Below, piece by piece: positions 11,905-22,334 of a stretch of DNA of 64,000 nucleotides. Origin of the DNA: Exophiala sp. HKRS030 (lineage: Eukaryota; Ascomycota; Eurotiomycetes; Chaetothyriales; Herpotrichiellaceae); NCBI GenBank assembly GCA_023897205.1, contig JAHWDD010000004.1:124001-188000 (forward strand). The letters run 5' to 3'. Position numbers and translations under genes: made by a program. Position 1 is the first letter of the stretch; each line of letters opens with the position of its first letter. The notes beneath the pieces are model-generated. The model was given only the letters and a program-made list of their open reading frames with translations, did no database searches and was not told where the DNA came from.

Positions 11905-13644
11905 TCAGCCTCCCGGTCTCGCCTTGTCCTTGCCCTTCGCTTTGTTTTTACTTTTGTCTTTCGCCCTAATGCCGGAGTATTCGGCCTCCACCCCTTTCCC
12001 CTTATCCTTGCCCTTCCCCTTCTCCGATGCGGTTTTCATCTCGTAGATTTCCGTCGCGAGTCTGACCGTGATGACCTCCTGCGCGGACTCTAGGTAGAAA
12101 TACTGTTCCGACAAAGAGATCAAGGCGGTGAAAATGGCTTCTTCCTCAACGATCGCGGCAAGGTGGGAATGGGACAAGTTCGAAACGAAATAGTCTCGTG
12201 TCTCGCTTCCGTCGGACGACGCCAGCGCGCCGATGATACATAGCCATAGTCGTATATCTTCGTGATCGTGCCATTCGGACATGGGGATGGCGAGCAAGTG
12301 GGTTTGTAGGATTGGTGCGACGAATTTCATCGACCGCTTGCGTCCAGCCACGGTGAAACACATGAATATCCAGAGGATCAGTGAGGTGCGTATCGCATGA
12401 CTTCGTGGATCTGCTAGGTCCATGACCAGGAGGCGATGGCGGATTGTGAGGGTACGGATGTGAAGCCAGTGTAGGAGCTCTACTGGTGGCTTCCTACCCG
12501 GTGAATTTGTCGATTGCGATTTAAGTAATGACAGGACAACGGCTAAGTCGAGAACCACCCACCGTAAATCGACTGGCACTAGATCTTGATGTGCCGAGAT
12601 CAACAGTCCAGACCCTATGGGGATGTTTCCGGATACCAGTAGTTGAAGTTGCTGAATGCCGTAGATGGTCATGGGATCGTCGTCGCCGTTCTCAAAGTCT
12701 GAATATGAGAATTGTGGCTTGACTTGCCTTTCGGCGGAGACATAGGCGTCCCCGGTCAGGAGGAGTTCGGCGAGCGGTTGATCTAGCATGCGTAGCCCGC
12801 CTATTGAGTCGGTCATTCTTTTTGCTGCTTGAAGATGGACATAGGCAGCATCTGAGTTGTAACGATACCATTCTGCACAGCCGAGGTGAAAGGTATTGAA
12901 GATCATCCTGGCTGTGATGGGTTGTTGGGATTTAAAGTGATCTCGTGAAGCGCGAAGCGCTCGATGTATGTAATAATCACCATCCTCGGAAAAATATACG
13001 CCATCAATATATTTCATGTAGCTCGCCATGGATGCTAGTAGAGTGAACATGTTGTATTCGTCATGCAGACAGCCCTGTAATACCGACATGGCATCATAGC
13101 GAAAAGTGTAGGCTTTGTCTTCGCGTGCCGCTCTTTCGAGGTGCCATATGTTGGGGTGATGTACTCGGAGGAAATATTGCAGGAGATCGTGTACAGATGC
13201 GTCAACCCTAATGCAGGTGGCATCGAAGGGATCGAAAACTCCCTGTGCAGAAGTAGGAAACAGAGGAACCGTCTTTGGTGACTGGCTCAAGTCTCGGTTA
13301 AGTGCCCAGAGTTGAGGATCTAGGGAATGCTGGAAAGGGAAAGTCGCACTTGGGGAAGTTTCATATGGCTGAAATGCAGCATGACGACTGGAGCTGGCAT
13401 GTAAGGAAGATTCAGCAGAAGTGTTGTTCTCGTCAAGCGGCACTTGGTGAGGGCCTTCAGTGGATCCAGAGCCAACTCCCAAATGAGGTAACTGGGTAGT
13501 CAGGACTATTCCTTCAGTCAGCTTTTTGTAATGCCGCTCTTTCTGTACATGACTATGTATTTGAATGCGTTCATCCTTGTTGCTATGTGATAGGGACTTG
13601 GAGTCCGGATTTTTGTTGACGAACAGAAATTTGTTTGGTTTCAT
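11905..13644 (-). CDS. Fungal-specific transcription-factor-like protein (Fungal_trans_2 type), no zinc cluster seen
   Basis: One uninterrupted 579-residue frame. The N-terminus KPNKFLFVNKNPDSKS followed by IQIHSHVQKERHYKK is the opening found in a large family of ascomycete regulators that lack a recognisable Zn2Cys6 cluster. The middle is helical, with motifs such as DPFDATCIRVDASVHDLLQYF, and fits the PF11951-type regulatory domain. The last ~40 residues are an extreme Lys/Gly/Asp low-complexity tail (GKGKDKGKG..., KSKNKAKGKDKARPGG) that may act as a nuclear localisation or nucleic-acid-binding tail. The targets cannot be deduced. No frameshift or missing segment is seen. The 3' end lies beside an ATATAT stretch and the gene faces away from the alcohol dehydrogenase. 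Confidence 0.7.
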   Translation of the reverse strand: MKPNKFLFVNKNPDSKSLSHSNKDERIQIHSHVQKERHYKKLTEGIVLTTQLPHLGVGSGSTEGPHQVPLDENNTSAESSLHASSSRHAAFQPYETSPSATFPFQHSLDPQLWALNRDLSQSPKTVPLFPTSAQGVFDPFDATCIRVDASVHDLLQYFLRVHHPNIWHLERAAREDKAYTFRYDAMSVLQGCLHDEYNMFTLLASMASYMKYIDGVYFSEDGDYYIHRALRASRDHFKSQQPITARMIFNTFHLGCAEWYRYNSDAAYVHLQAAKRMTDSIGGLRMLDQPLAELLLTGDAYVSAERQVKPQFSYSDFENGDDDPMTIYGIQQLQLLVSGNIPIGSGLLISAHQDLVPVDLRWVVLDLAVVLSLLKSQSTNSPGRKPPVELLHWLHIRTLTIRHRLLVMDLADPRSHAIRTSLILWIFMCFTVAGRKRSMKFVAPILQTHLLAIPMSEWHDHEDIRLWLCIIGALASSDGSETRDYFVSNLSHSHLAAIVEEEAIFTALISLSEQYFYLESAQEVITVRLATEIYEMKTASEKGKGKDKGKGVEAEYSGIRAKDKSKNKAKGKDKARPGG

Positions 13645-15692
13645 CGATGAAACAATAACATGACGGATTCTGCCACAGTCACTTGCATGAAGAATTGTTT
13701 GGATACTAGGACTTTGCTGCTTCCTTCATGCCACTTTTAAGGCTTTGTCGAAAGACCCTCAACGGAATTCATGAGAACTGGCAATATCAAATTGGGAAAA
13801 TGTGCAGCGTCGCTCATTGGCTTGCCGCGTTCAGTCAAATATTCACGCTGATATAAGGGGGAGTGGGTGATGACTGAAAGTCCCACTCGAAGCCTGGCTA
13901 GCTACAGCCGAAGGACGGAATGACCTGAATACGTAGGCACAGGGATGGCTTGAGTGGTGCGGTCAACGAATACGGCTCGAGCCTTGAGGCTACCACTGCT
14001 CACTGGCAGTTGAAGGCAATGACGGAGATTTCGATTCTTCGGCAGGTCTGCACTTGAATGTTCTTGCAAGAGCAATGCAGGATGCGTCGTCAGTTGCGAG
14101 GCTCAAAGTTCCAGGTCGGGGAGTGGGTCGTTCCTGATATGGATGCGAATATCAAAAGTCGAAATCGATTCGTCAACGTGACCAGCACAAATGAATGGAC
14201 AGCAAGGCGTTGTGGTTCTCAGGCAAACATCTGGTTGGCATTTCTGGCGACGAGTGGCAGAGAACGAATCGGATCTGGTCCCTGGGCTTCTGATTCTGGT
14301 ACGAAGTTTGGTTCCCAGGTTAGGTGCATCACATTAGTCATGCATTACTCAACGTTACTTTGGAGTTGAACAATGCGATGTACACCGGGTTGTCGTAAAG
14401 CCGTTCGATAGCCGCGCCTTATTGGAAGAGATCATCGAATCGTGGGCGGGATCGCATCGGGCGAATCTGCGATGACTAATTCATGCTCATAGGGCCTGAT
14501 ATAAACGACAAATTATGAACTGTGGTAGGGCTGCCCTTGAGCGAGAAAATGCCGTGATTCAAAAACGAGTCACTAAATGGCTGGTCAGCTTCCACTATTC
14601 TTCCTCGAGGTCGGCCCCGTGGCGAGGGCCAAAGTTGACTCTTGTGAATTTTGAGACAAATTCTGGTGCTAACAAGAACAGCTTCGTACCTCTACGGGTA
14701 GGCTGAAAGGCATCTCTGTAAGCATGATTAGTCTCGGCAGATGAGCGTTATGACGAAGTAGTATTTCAGGCAAACATGTCGTGAGAATGCTATGACTGGG
14801 TTGCATGTGGCGTGTAGGGCGGTAGGCGTGATGCGTGATGCGTGGATAAAGACTTTGAAGAGGCGTCGATGAATATGCAATTCATAATGTGAATGTGCGT
14901 GTTTCAATTTAGGCTCTGCCGACAATTCGGAGGAAAGCACTCCCGACTGTGTTTCATCTTGTGGTACGCACCTGCCCAAGGTAGTATCGATGTTATCTTC
15001 ACGTGGCTATGTTACTATTCCAGACCGTGGGAGGTATTTAGTCGGTTTCTACATTGACCGTGAGAATACCTGCACAGAAACGACTACATCAGTATGGCCA
15101 TAGTCCTCGCTGGATTCTCGATGAATCATGAAATAGTCCAGTTGTTTACCCAAGACGTCGTAGACACTAGCTACCTGACTGAATATCACTGAGGCTTCCT
15201 CCAGTGCCGACAATTGACATCAAGGAAGTCTTCCGTGTTACCGAGTGTGCGATTTCCTCTGCTCCGGGGACCGACTGATATGCCGAGACACCTCGTGTTA
15301 GGAATCATGCAAGCCATAAGCAAGCTCAGAAGCTTGTTCTTGTTCAAGGTCAGAAGTTTGGCCAATAGCATCTGATCTCTGTCCTGTGGTCAGGAAGGGA
15401 ACTGATCAACCGAATCAAGCGTTGGCAATGCACCTCGGTACCAGAGGCGAGCAGAGGGTGACACACCGAAGTCTAGATTAGATGAGATCAGATCCGACCC
15501 GATCAAGTAGGTCAGACTACGACGCATATCTTCCACAAGCATTCATTTTCAGACGACTCTCATATTTGATTATATACCACCGAGGCTGATGATCCTTTTT
15601 TTGTCAACACCCATCATAATAGTAAAGCCAAAAATCAAATGTCTCGTCTACCAAAGAATCAAGTAATAATTCGCTCAAAGTCAAATCGCCAT
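13645..15692. other. Intergenic, nothing recognised
   Basis: A 2 kb spacer. ORFs of 60-103 codons (14058-14369 plus, 14728-14979 minus, 15186-15371 minus) have no domain and poor codon texture. No repeat unit of note. Promoter sequence for the minus-strand regulator is expected near 13645-14000. Confidence 0.35.
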
Positions 15693-16819
15693 CTACTCGG
15701 CATCTGGGATCTTGAGGACGTATCGTCCGGCAATCTGTCCCGCATGCATCAATTCGTAGACCTTGGGCAGATCCTTCAGGTCGACCGTCTTGAAGGGCAC
15801 CTTGATCAAACCACGAGCGAAGAAGTCCAAGGCCTCCTCGCTGTCCTGTCTGTTACCGACGTATGAAGCTTGGATTCTGATCATCTTCAATACCGACTCG
15901 AAAACGGGGGCACGGATGTATGCCTTGGCTGGCAGACCAATGACAATGACGGTACCACGGGGTCGGACGTATTCAGCAGCCTGTTGGAAGGGCTTTTCGT
16001 TGACGGCGACCAAGATGACAGCATGTGGGCCGAGACCATCCTTGGTTGCGGCCTTGACATCCTTGACAATGTCGCTTGATTTGGCAAAGTCGATGAACGC
16101 CTGTGTGAGGTTAGTAATAGTAAATATGCCGCAGCGATCAGAGTTGAACTCACAGAAGCGCCCAATTTCTTGGAGAGTTGTTCCTTTTCGTCACCAGTGT
16201 CAATGCCAATGACATGGATACCCATAGCCCTGGCATACTGGACAGCGAGTGATCCCAATCCACCACCAGCACCGACGATTGCAACAGTTTGTCCGGGCTT
16301 GGCTCCCGACTCTTTCAATCCCTTGTAGACCGTGATACCGGCGCAGAGGACGGGGGAAACTTCGTCAAGGGGAATTCCCTCGGGGATATGTGCAACGTGT
16401 CTGGCCGAGGCGATGGCGTACTGTTGGAAGGATCCGTCGACCGTGTAGCCGGAGAGTTTGGGGGTCAGGCAGAGGGGTTCATCGGCCTGTTGGCAGAATG
16501 TGCAGGAGAGGCAAGAGTCGTTCAACCATTTGACACCGACGGCTTCGCCGATCCTGGCAATGTCATCGGTGACGAGCTCACCACGGGCAACAACGATACC
16601 GGCACCCTCGTGACCACCGACGAGAGGTAGTTTGGTGGGGATGGGCCAGTCACCGTTGACGGCATGGAGATCGGTGTGGCAGACACCCGAGTATTTGATG
16701 TTGACGAGGACTTCCTCTGGGCCTGGTTTGGCAACTGGGATCTTCTTGTAGATGAGAGGACCGCCGACCTTTTCGATGACTTGAGCCCATTGCTCGGTGG
16801 GGATCTTGGGGGCAGACAT
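15693..16819 (-). CDS. Zinc-dependent alcohol dehydrogenase, ADH1 type
   Basis: Cytosolic NAD-dependent ethanol/acetaldehyde dehydrogenase of the tetrameric fungal ADH1 class. Two exons, 16154-16819 and 15693-16100, give 357 residues; the 53-nt intron has GTGAGT and CACAG ends. Visible features: catalytic zinc ligands in [11 protein letters not shown] and GGHEGAG, structural-zinc cysteines in [16 protein letters not shown], Rossmann glycine motif VGAGGGLGS, and NAD-selecting Asp in GIDTGDEK. The start [13 protein letters not shown] at 16819 is chosen over the in-frame ATG 25 codons upstream because it matches the family N-terminus. The region above the start has GAGTGAGT repeats. No frame damage. 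In filamentous fungi such genes are usually induced by ethanol or low oxygen; that is family knowledge, not seen here. Confidence 0.93.
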
Positions 16820-19670
16820 TTTGGTAGGTAGTTGTGTGTGTGAGAGAGTGAGTGAGTGAGTGATTTGATCGAAAGAATACAAACGTGTCAACAACGATTG
16901 TCACAAAGAGTCTCTGAAGTTGTGGTGATTGAAGGACTGACTTGATGGGGAAAGACGATGACTTATGTAGATGTGTGAAATCTCAAAGGCCTTTGCAACC
17001 CCTCCCTTGTTCTCATTTTCAGTCTCTCTCATGATCGTTGGTGATGCGACAGCTCAAGAGGCGTCCATGTCAGGATGAGCGGAAACCCCTCAATGGATAG
17101 ATTGGCCATGTGAAGCTACAGGACAGCATCGGCCCGTGCGAGATGGGTATCCTGTGGACCGCGATACTCACGTAACCAATGGTAGTGATTATGCGACATG
17201 TTGATTGTGACATCTCATGACGGTCGTAAGGAGACCTTGCTGCAAGCGGACGCTTACCGTGAGTGGAATGCAGGAGGGTGCGGAAGGGTGGATGTAGGAT
17301 GGGTGGATGGTCGATGGAGGCAGCATTGGTACTGGACCCGTACTGGGGGTAAGGTGGGACGTCTGCAGACCCGATCTTGCGTGTGAGGCACATGTTGAGT
17401 GGTGGATAGCGATGAATTACTCCATTGAGGTGTTTTGGAGATCATAGGACTTATGGAGGGAGGGGTATTGTATGTGCCTGAGCAGGTACCAGGAAGCCTC
17501 CTGCGATACGGGATGTGGTATTGATACGCGGTTGGTTTGTGATGGCTTGGTGATTCAGCCATAGGCAGATGGTTGGTGGATTGACTGATGGGTCAGTCTG
17601 GAGTCTGGAAAAAAGGCACAAAGGATTCAAGGAATTCGGAACATGGCTCACAGCTCGCCGACGAAAGGTTATTCGACTCATGTCCGGCCGGTGATTCGAG
17701 GATTGGCGGGGATGACGGTTGATCAGACGAGAAGTTCCTCTGGACCAGAAAGGTAAAAAGGTCAAAGGACAGAAGGGACCAAAGGGAATGAAGCCTTCAT
17801 CCTGCAAAGCGACGCTGAAATGGATGTTTTTGGTGTTTTTTGCTCTGGAACAATGCGGGGAAGGAACCACCCAGGGGGAGAAGGAGGAAGGAGCGAGGAG
17901 CGAGGAGCAAGGAGCAATGGGTAAGGAGGAAGGAGCAGGGATTAACTAACTAACTAGGTGGGTAGGCGGCTGCAACTCCAACAACCTCCAAGTCTTGTTT
18001 TCTGTTCTAAGGTTATTCGAGGCTCCAGCGTTGACTCGGGGCGCCTATCGGGCCCATGTCGCCTGTCAAAGTGCAGCCTAGAACCCCCTCAGTCCCCTAA
18101 TCAGATTGCCATGTTACGCCTAGAGCCCCTCGGGCGGTAACCCCTTGGGCCTTGCCCCTCTCGCGCTTGTCCCACCCTTCCTACCCCCTGCAAACCCCGC
18201 TAACAAATGTCATCATCAGTCTTCTTTTTTATTTTTTGTTTTTTGTTTACAAGGTGGCATGATGGTGGGGTTTCTCATTGTTCTCAGAAATTCATCCGAG
18301 TCAAGTCTCGATCGCCGGTTGCCCGTCAGGTGAGGAGCATGAGCCTTGGGATAATATAGAAATGCCTCCTGCGTACTCTCTGCTATCTACTCCGTACAAG
18401 GTAGCAATCATGTTCCACCATCTTTTCGCACTTCGGCCGGCTGCGAAGAAAGGAAGGCACACTTGTCCCTGGAATCAATCATAGACTACCGAACATGTCC
18501 AACTTCAACGCGTCGTAGCCCACGACAAGTCGAACGCGAAATGCCTCTTACATTCGAGATACAAGGGCTCATCGGGCAAAATTCCTCTTATCTTCTCACC
18601 CTTGGTGGCTCAGGCTGAGACGTGATTGCACGTGTTAAGCAGCAGTGGCTCACGATTGCGACCGTGGTCCTTGGAAATCCGTGGGATGGCAGAGAAAACC
18701 TTGATGGGCAACTCGCTCTGTGAGCATGATTATGAGATCATAGAAAATGCGAGGGTGGTCTGACAGGTGCCTGAGAGGGGCCTAAGGGCCCAGACGGCGG
18801 CAGCAATGGGGAGTTTGCTGCTGCATTGTCACCCTCTCCTCCCACGATGCTGATGAGTAGCAACTACACTGTCAGATCCAACATCCAGAAATCGACAGAC
18901 TGGGAAAGAAGAAGAAAGCTCAACAATTCCCAACATTCTCCCACCGGTCAAGGCACAGTTAAGCGAGTTCAGCACATGCTTGAGATTCAGGAATTCGAAA
19001 ATAGCTCAAATTGTGGGAGTCTCCTTGGGTGTCTTCTTGGCCAGCCTGGCAACTCAAAGATGTACTCCGTAACTGTGTGACGCTGCGACAGTGGGCTGAA
19101 CTCTAGAGGGGCGATCGATCGGCACAGTTGCCCAGAGGGAGGTTTGAAGGGGCTCACAGCGTCCTTCGTCCTGAGGGTACGTTCCTTAGGTCTTTACTCA
19201 ACTAGGCGCTCCCGCGGTGGTTGAATTCAACCTATCCAGAGAACTCTAGGTCACTAATCGCATAGGCAACGTGAAGCCTGGACTGCCAAATCCGGGCCAC
19301 TAACTAGCCCGGCTAAATAACGACTTTACAGGGACAGAAAGTTGCGCCCCGGGTGGTGCTTGCCCCCCGGGCGAAAATCCTCCTCCTCGGCCCCATTTAC
19401 TCCGTACACCGAATCTTCCGTTCCATCCATCCATCCATGCAGCCACCCACCCGCCGCCCATCCTTCATCTACCACTCTCTACTCTATCGACTCTGTCGTC
19501 TCGATGCGAATTCTAGAACATGAAAGAGCAGTCCAAGATCAACCCATAATTGTTACTTCACCTCATGATCAAAAGAACGAGTCTTTGTCCCTACATGTCT
19601 TGATGGCTGCGACAAAATGGCTTCAACACATTTGACCCACCTTGACAGAAGACTGGTCGCTCAATGAGCA
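16820..19670. other. Long spacer with purine-rich repeats
   Basis: Nearly 2.9 kb without a supported gene. ORFs (17451-17870 minus, 17070-17393 minus, 18826-19080 plus) are low-complexity or overlap each other. Bases ~17876-17940 are a degenerate GGAGGAAGGAGC purine repeat. Three exact copies of TACTCCGTA/TACGGAGTA occur at 18388-18396, 19063-19071 and 19398-19406. A CATCCATCCATCC run lies at ~19424-19437. The 16850-17100 part is likely the ADH promoter. Confidence 0.4.
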
Positions 19671-21078
19671 TCATAACTTGGGTGTGTTGGTCAAGTTCTC
19701 ATAACCTGTTTCCGTGATGTGCACATCGTCTTCGATTCGCACTCCTCCCACCGTCCAGTATCGATCCAAGACCGCCTTGTCAATATACTTGCTCAATTCC
19801 GGGTCTGCAAGCACGGGATCTATAATGAAGTTGCAGAAATAAATCTGAAATCCTGGTCAGCATGTCCACAGTGACATATCCAGTGAGAGACGATTCAACT
19901 TACCCCGGGTTCCACAGTGATGACAGCTCCAGCTGGCACTTGACCTCTCACCCTCAAGTATTTGAACATTGTATCTGGGTCTGCGTAATTGGCATGACCC
20001 CAGTATCATGAGTGTCCATACCCAGATAATGACCCAGCCCGTGAGGGAAGAAAGCCACCGACACACGTTTGTCAAAGATCTCCTGCGCATCGCCAACTAA
20101 GATCCCTGCTTTTTTCAGTCCATCTATAGCCACCCAGTGCGCACGCTCGTGTACGTCCTCCCACCGAACATTGGCTTTGAGCAGCTTGAACGACTCGGAT
20201 TGCATTTCATCTACAAGGTCGTAGATTATTTTAGATTCCGGGGTAAAGGTGCCATTGACGGGGAATGTCCGCGTGATGTCCGCACAGTAACATTCATACT
20301 CGGCACCAGCGTCGAGCAAGACATTCAGCCGGTCCCGGAGAGGCTGGTCGTTGCGGATATAGTGCAGAGTTGCGCAGCTTGTCCCACTGGCACAGATCGA
20401 GTGGTAAGCCTGTTCATGAGCGCCGTTCGAAATACACGTCCCAATAAAAGCACCATATAATTCCTGCTCATTTGTGGCCGTGAGCGTTGCTTTGGCCGCT
20501 TCAATATGAGCCAACGTCGAGATTTCGTTGGCTTTTCGAATCAATGCCACCTCATAACTGTCTTTGATCACACGGCACTCGTCTATGGCCGTCCTCAGCG
20601 TCGTGAACTCCGTGGCTGCAAAGGCAAGCAAGTTGATGTGCTCAGAGATCTGTTCTGGGATGGCATAGACCGTAGTCGACTTTGAAGGACCATACGCAGC
20701 CAACGCAGCATTGACCTGGTTTGTGTACAAGACCTCGTCGACATTGTATTTCTTGAGAGCCTCCTCTTTCGATTCCGGCAGCCCGGCCCATATGACGCTT
20801 TCAGGATCAACCGGTGGGATGAACAAGGTCAAGATGTCTTGGGGTATATTGTATGTGATATAGGAATCGGGTAATTTGCAACCGGACAAGTAGAAGAAAT
20901 ACCGTCGCTGGCGAAAGTGATCGGCCTGGTCATCGTCTTCGACCATCCGCGTCTTCTGGGCCTCGAGATAAATGATGCCATCCTCGGGGAATCCTCGATC
21001 CGTCAGGTATTTGGCTACTCGCCGGGCGTGGGCCTTGGCCGGGTATTTCTCTTTCAATGTGGCATCTGTGACCGACAT
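19671..21078 (-). CDS. Xaa-Pro dipeptidase (prolidase, peptidase M24B), with an apparent one-base frameshift
   Basis: Metallopeptidase that splits X-Pro dipeptides in the cytosol. Two exons are supported: 19904-21078 and 19671-19844, with a 59-nt intron. The creatinase/prolidase N-domain ([11 protein letters not shown]) is followed by the pita-bread domain with metal-binding residues visible: Asp in LLDAGAEY and [11 protein letters not shown], His in [16 protein letters not shown], Glu in ITVEPGIYF and [11 protein letters not shown]. The frame breaks just after THDTG: the next frame carries the expected [15 protein letters not shown]. The break is at the CCCC run 19998-20001 (GGGG on the coding strand); one added base gives [13 protein letters not shown] and 449 residues. 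Start [13 protein letters not shown] at 21078 is preferred, though an in-frame ATG exists at 21174. Likely assembly error. Confidence 0.88.
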
Positions 21079-21824
21079 TGCACCTTTTTGGATGGAGATG
21101 GTAGGGGGCCGTAACTGTATGTCGAACGACAACGTCGTGGACGATAAATTATAGCAGGAAGGGGGAGAGATCACTAAGAATCCCGTTGATATGAATTAGT
21201 TCCCCGCATGGCCTCACTCACTGTCACCCACCCTGCCTGCGCCTTTTGATGTTCAACTGCTCCGTACTTGGAGAAAGTCCAAAAGCGCAGGCTGTGGCTG
21301 CCCCTCGGCGCCTCGTGTGGCGGCCCTGTCCCATCACAAATCACGTGAGCTTCTCGCCTATGACATCACGTGACAGTGCTATACCTTTTGTGGGCTGTAA
21401 CGAACACCCACTCCTTCGCTCGACCAGGTCTCGATACTACAGTACATCTGGTAGACGCATGCTCAGTCGTGCCCATAAAGCGCTCCAGGATACGGACTCA
21501 TGGTAGCCTGTGCCGGTGGTGGCTTAGAGAGACCACCTGATTAACAACGGCTCAAGATTGATTGGTCAACACGTAATCTTTATCCGGCGACCAAATCGTG
21601 GGGAAATACGTCATTGGTCACTGAGAGGATGTTTACTTTCAAGTCTCCGCCTCTACTGTTACCCTTTGTCATGGCCAACGACCCTTATTCAAACCTCATT
21701 CCTCCATCTCACTTCTCTTCCCTTTGTGTAATAAGCAAGACTCTTGCACCCAGCCATTACCGATCCAGAAACTCCCATCACTCAGGGACCAAGAACCAAG
21801 TCCACCTATATATATACCAATACC
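21079..21824. other. Divergent spacer between prolidase and the Cys-Pro repeat gene
   Basis: About 750 bases. Short ORFs only (21246-21506, 21614-21901) and no domain. TCACGTG appears twice near 21341 and 21367; this is a CACGTG-type E-box that fungal bHLH factors can bind, but occupancy is unknown. A TATATATATA run lies at 21807-21816, nine bases before the chosen ATG of the next gene. Confidence 0.4.
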
Positions 21825-22334
21825 ATGGTCAACTCCAACGAAGTCTGCCCCGTTGTGGGAACGACAAACACCGTGCTTCCTCCCCAACATCCAGACTTTG
21901 ACAGCAATCAGCCAGGCCTGGTATGTCCAGTCACCAAAGGTAACAACTCCCATATCGTTCCCATTCTTCACACAACCATTCCATCTCTAACAATACCCCC
22001 AGCATCAACCGACCACCACCACAACCTCCACAAACACCCTGGCATTTTCGACAACTCGTCAGACCTGTCTAACGCAGGTCAATGCCCTGCGCTGACCAAA
22101 ATCGTCAGTCGTCCTGAACAGCAGGCCATGGACGAGGCCATCTGTCCTGTCGTAGGCACTGTCTCCAGCGTCCTTCCTCCAAACCATCCCTCCACCAGCA
22201 ACGCAAAGGAAGGAGATGTCTGTCCAATCACCAATGCCACACTCGCGCATCACAAGGGAAAGGTCCACTCCCATCCTGATGTGTCGAGCGCAGGAAAAGG
22301 TGCCGTGTGTCCTGTTGTTGGTGCTACGGCATAA
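21825..22334 (+). CDS. Small protein of two Cys-Pro/His-Pro-rich repeats, function unknown
   Basis: Best model is two exons, 21825-21939 and 22003-22334, giving 148 residues; the 63-nt intron has GTAACA, a CTAAC branch-like site and CCCCCAG. Because 63 is a multiple of three, retaining it also keeps the frame. The protein consists of two ~65-residue modules, each running CPVVGT-x3-VLPP-x-HP, then VCP(V/I)T, a His-rich stretch with HP, S-x-AG and a closing CP. All six cysteines are followed by proline (CPVV, CPVT, CPAL, CPVV, CPIT, CPVV). There is no signal peptide or membrane helix. I know of no named domain. Cys-Pro pairs are the core of haem regulatory motifs, so metal or haem binding is a reasonable guess only. 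Not a shadow frame: the duplication itself is at protein level. Confidence 0.68.
   Translation: MVNSNEVCPVVGTTNTVLPPQHPDFDSNQPGLVCPVTKGNNSHIVPILHTTIPSLTIPPASTDHHHNLHKHPGIFDNSSDLSNAGQCPALTKIVSRPEQQAMDEAICPVVGTVSSVLPPNHPSTSNAKEGDVCPITNATLAHHKGKVHSHPDVSSAGKGAVCPVVGATA

Noticed and set aside
17070..17870. Overlapping minus ORFs near the ADH spacer
   Set aside because: Low-complexity, mutually overlapping and without domain or splice support.
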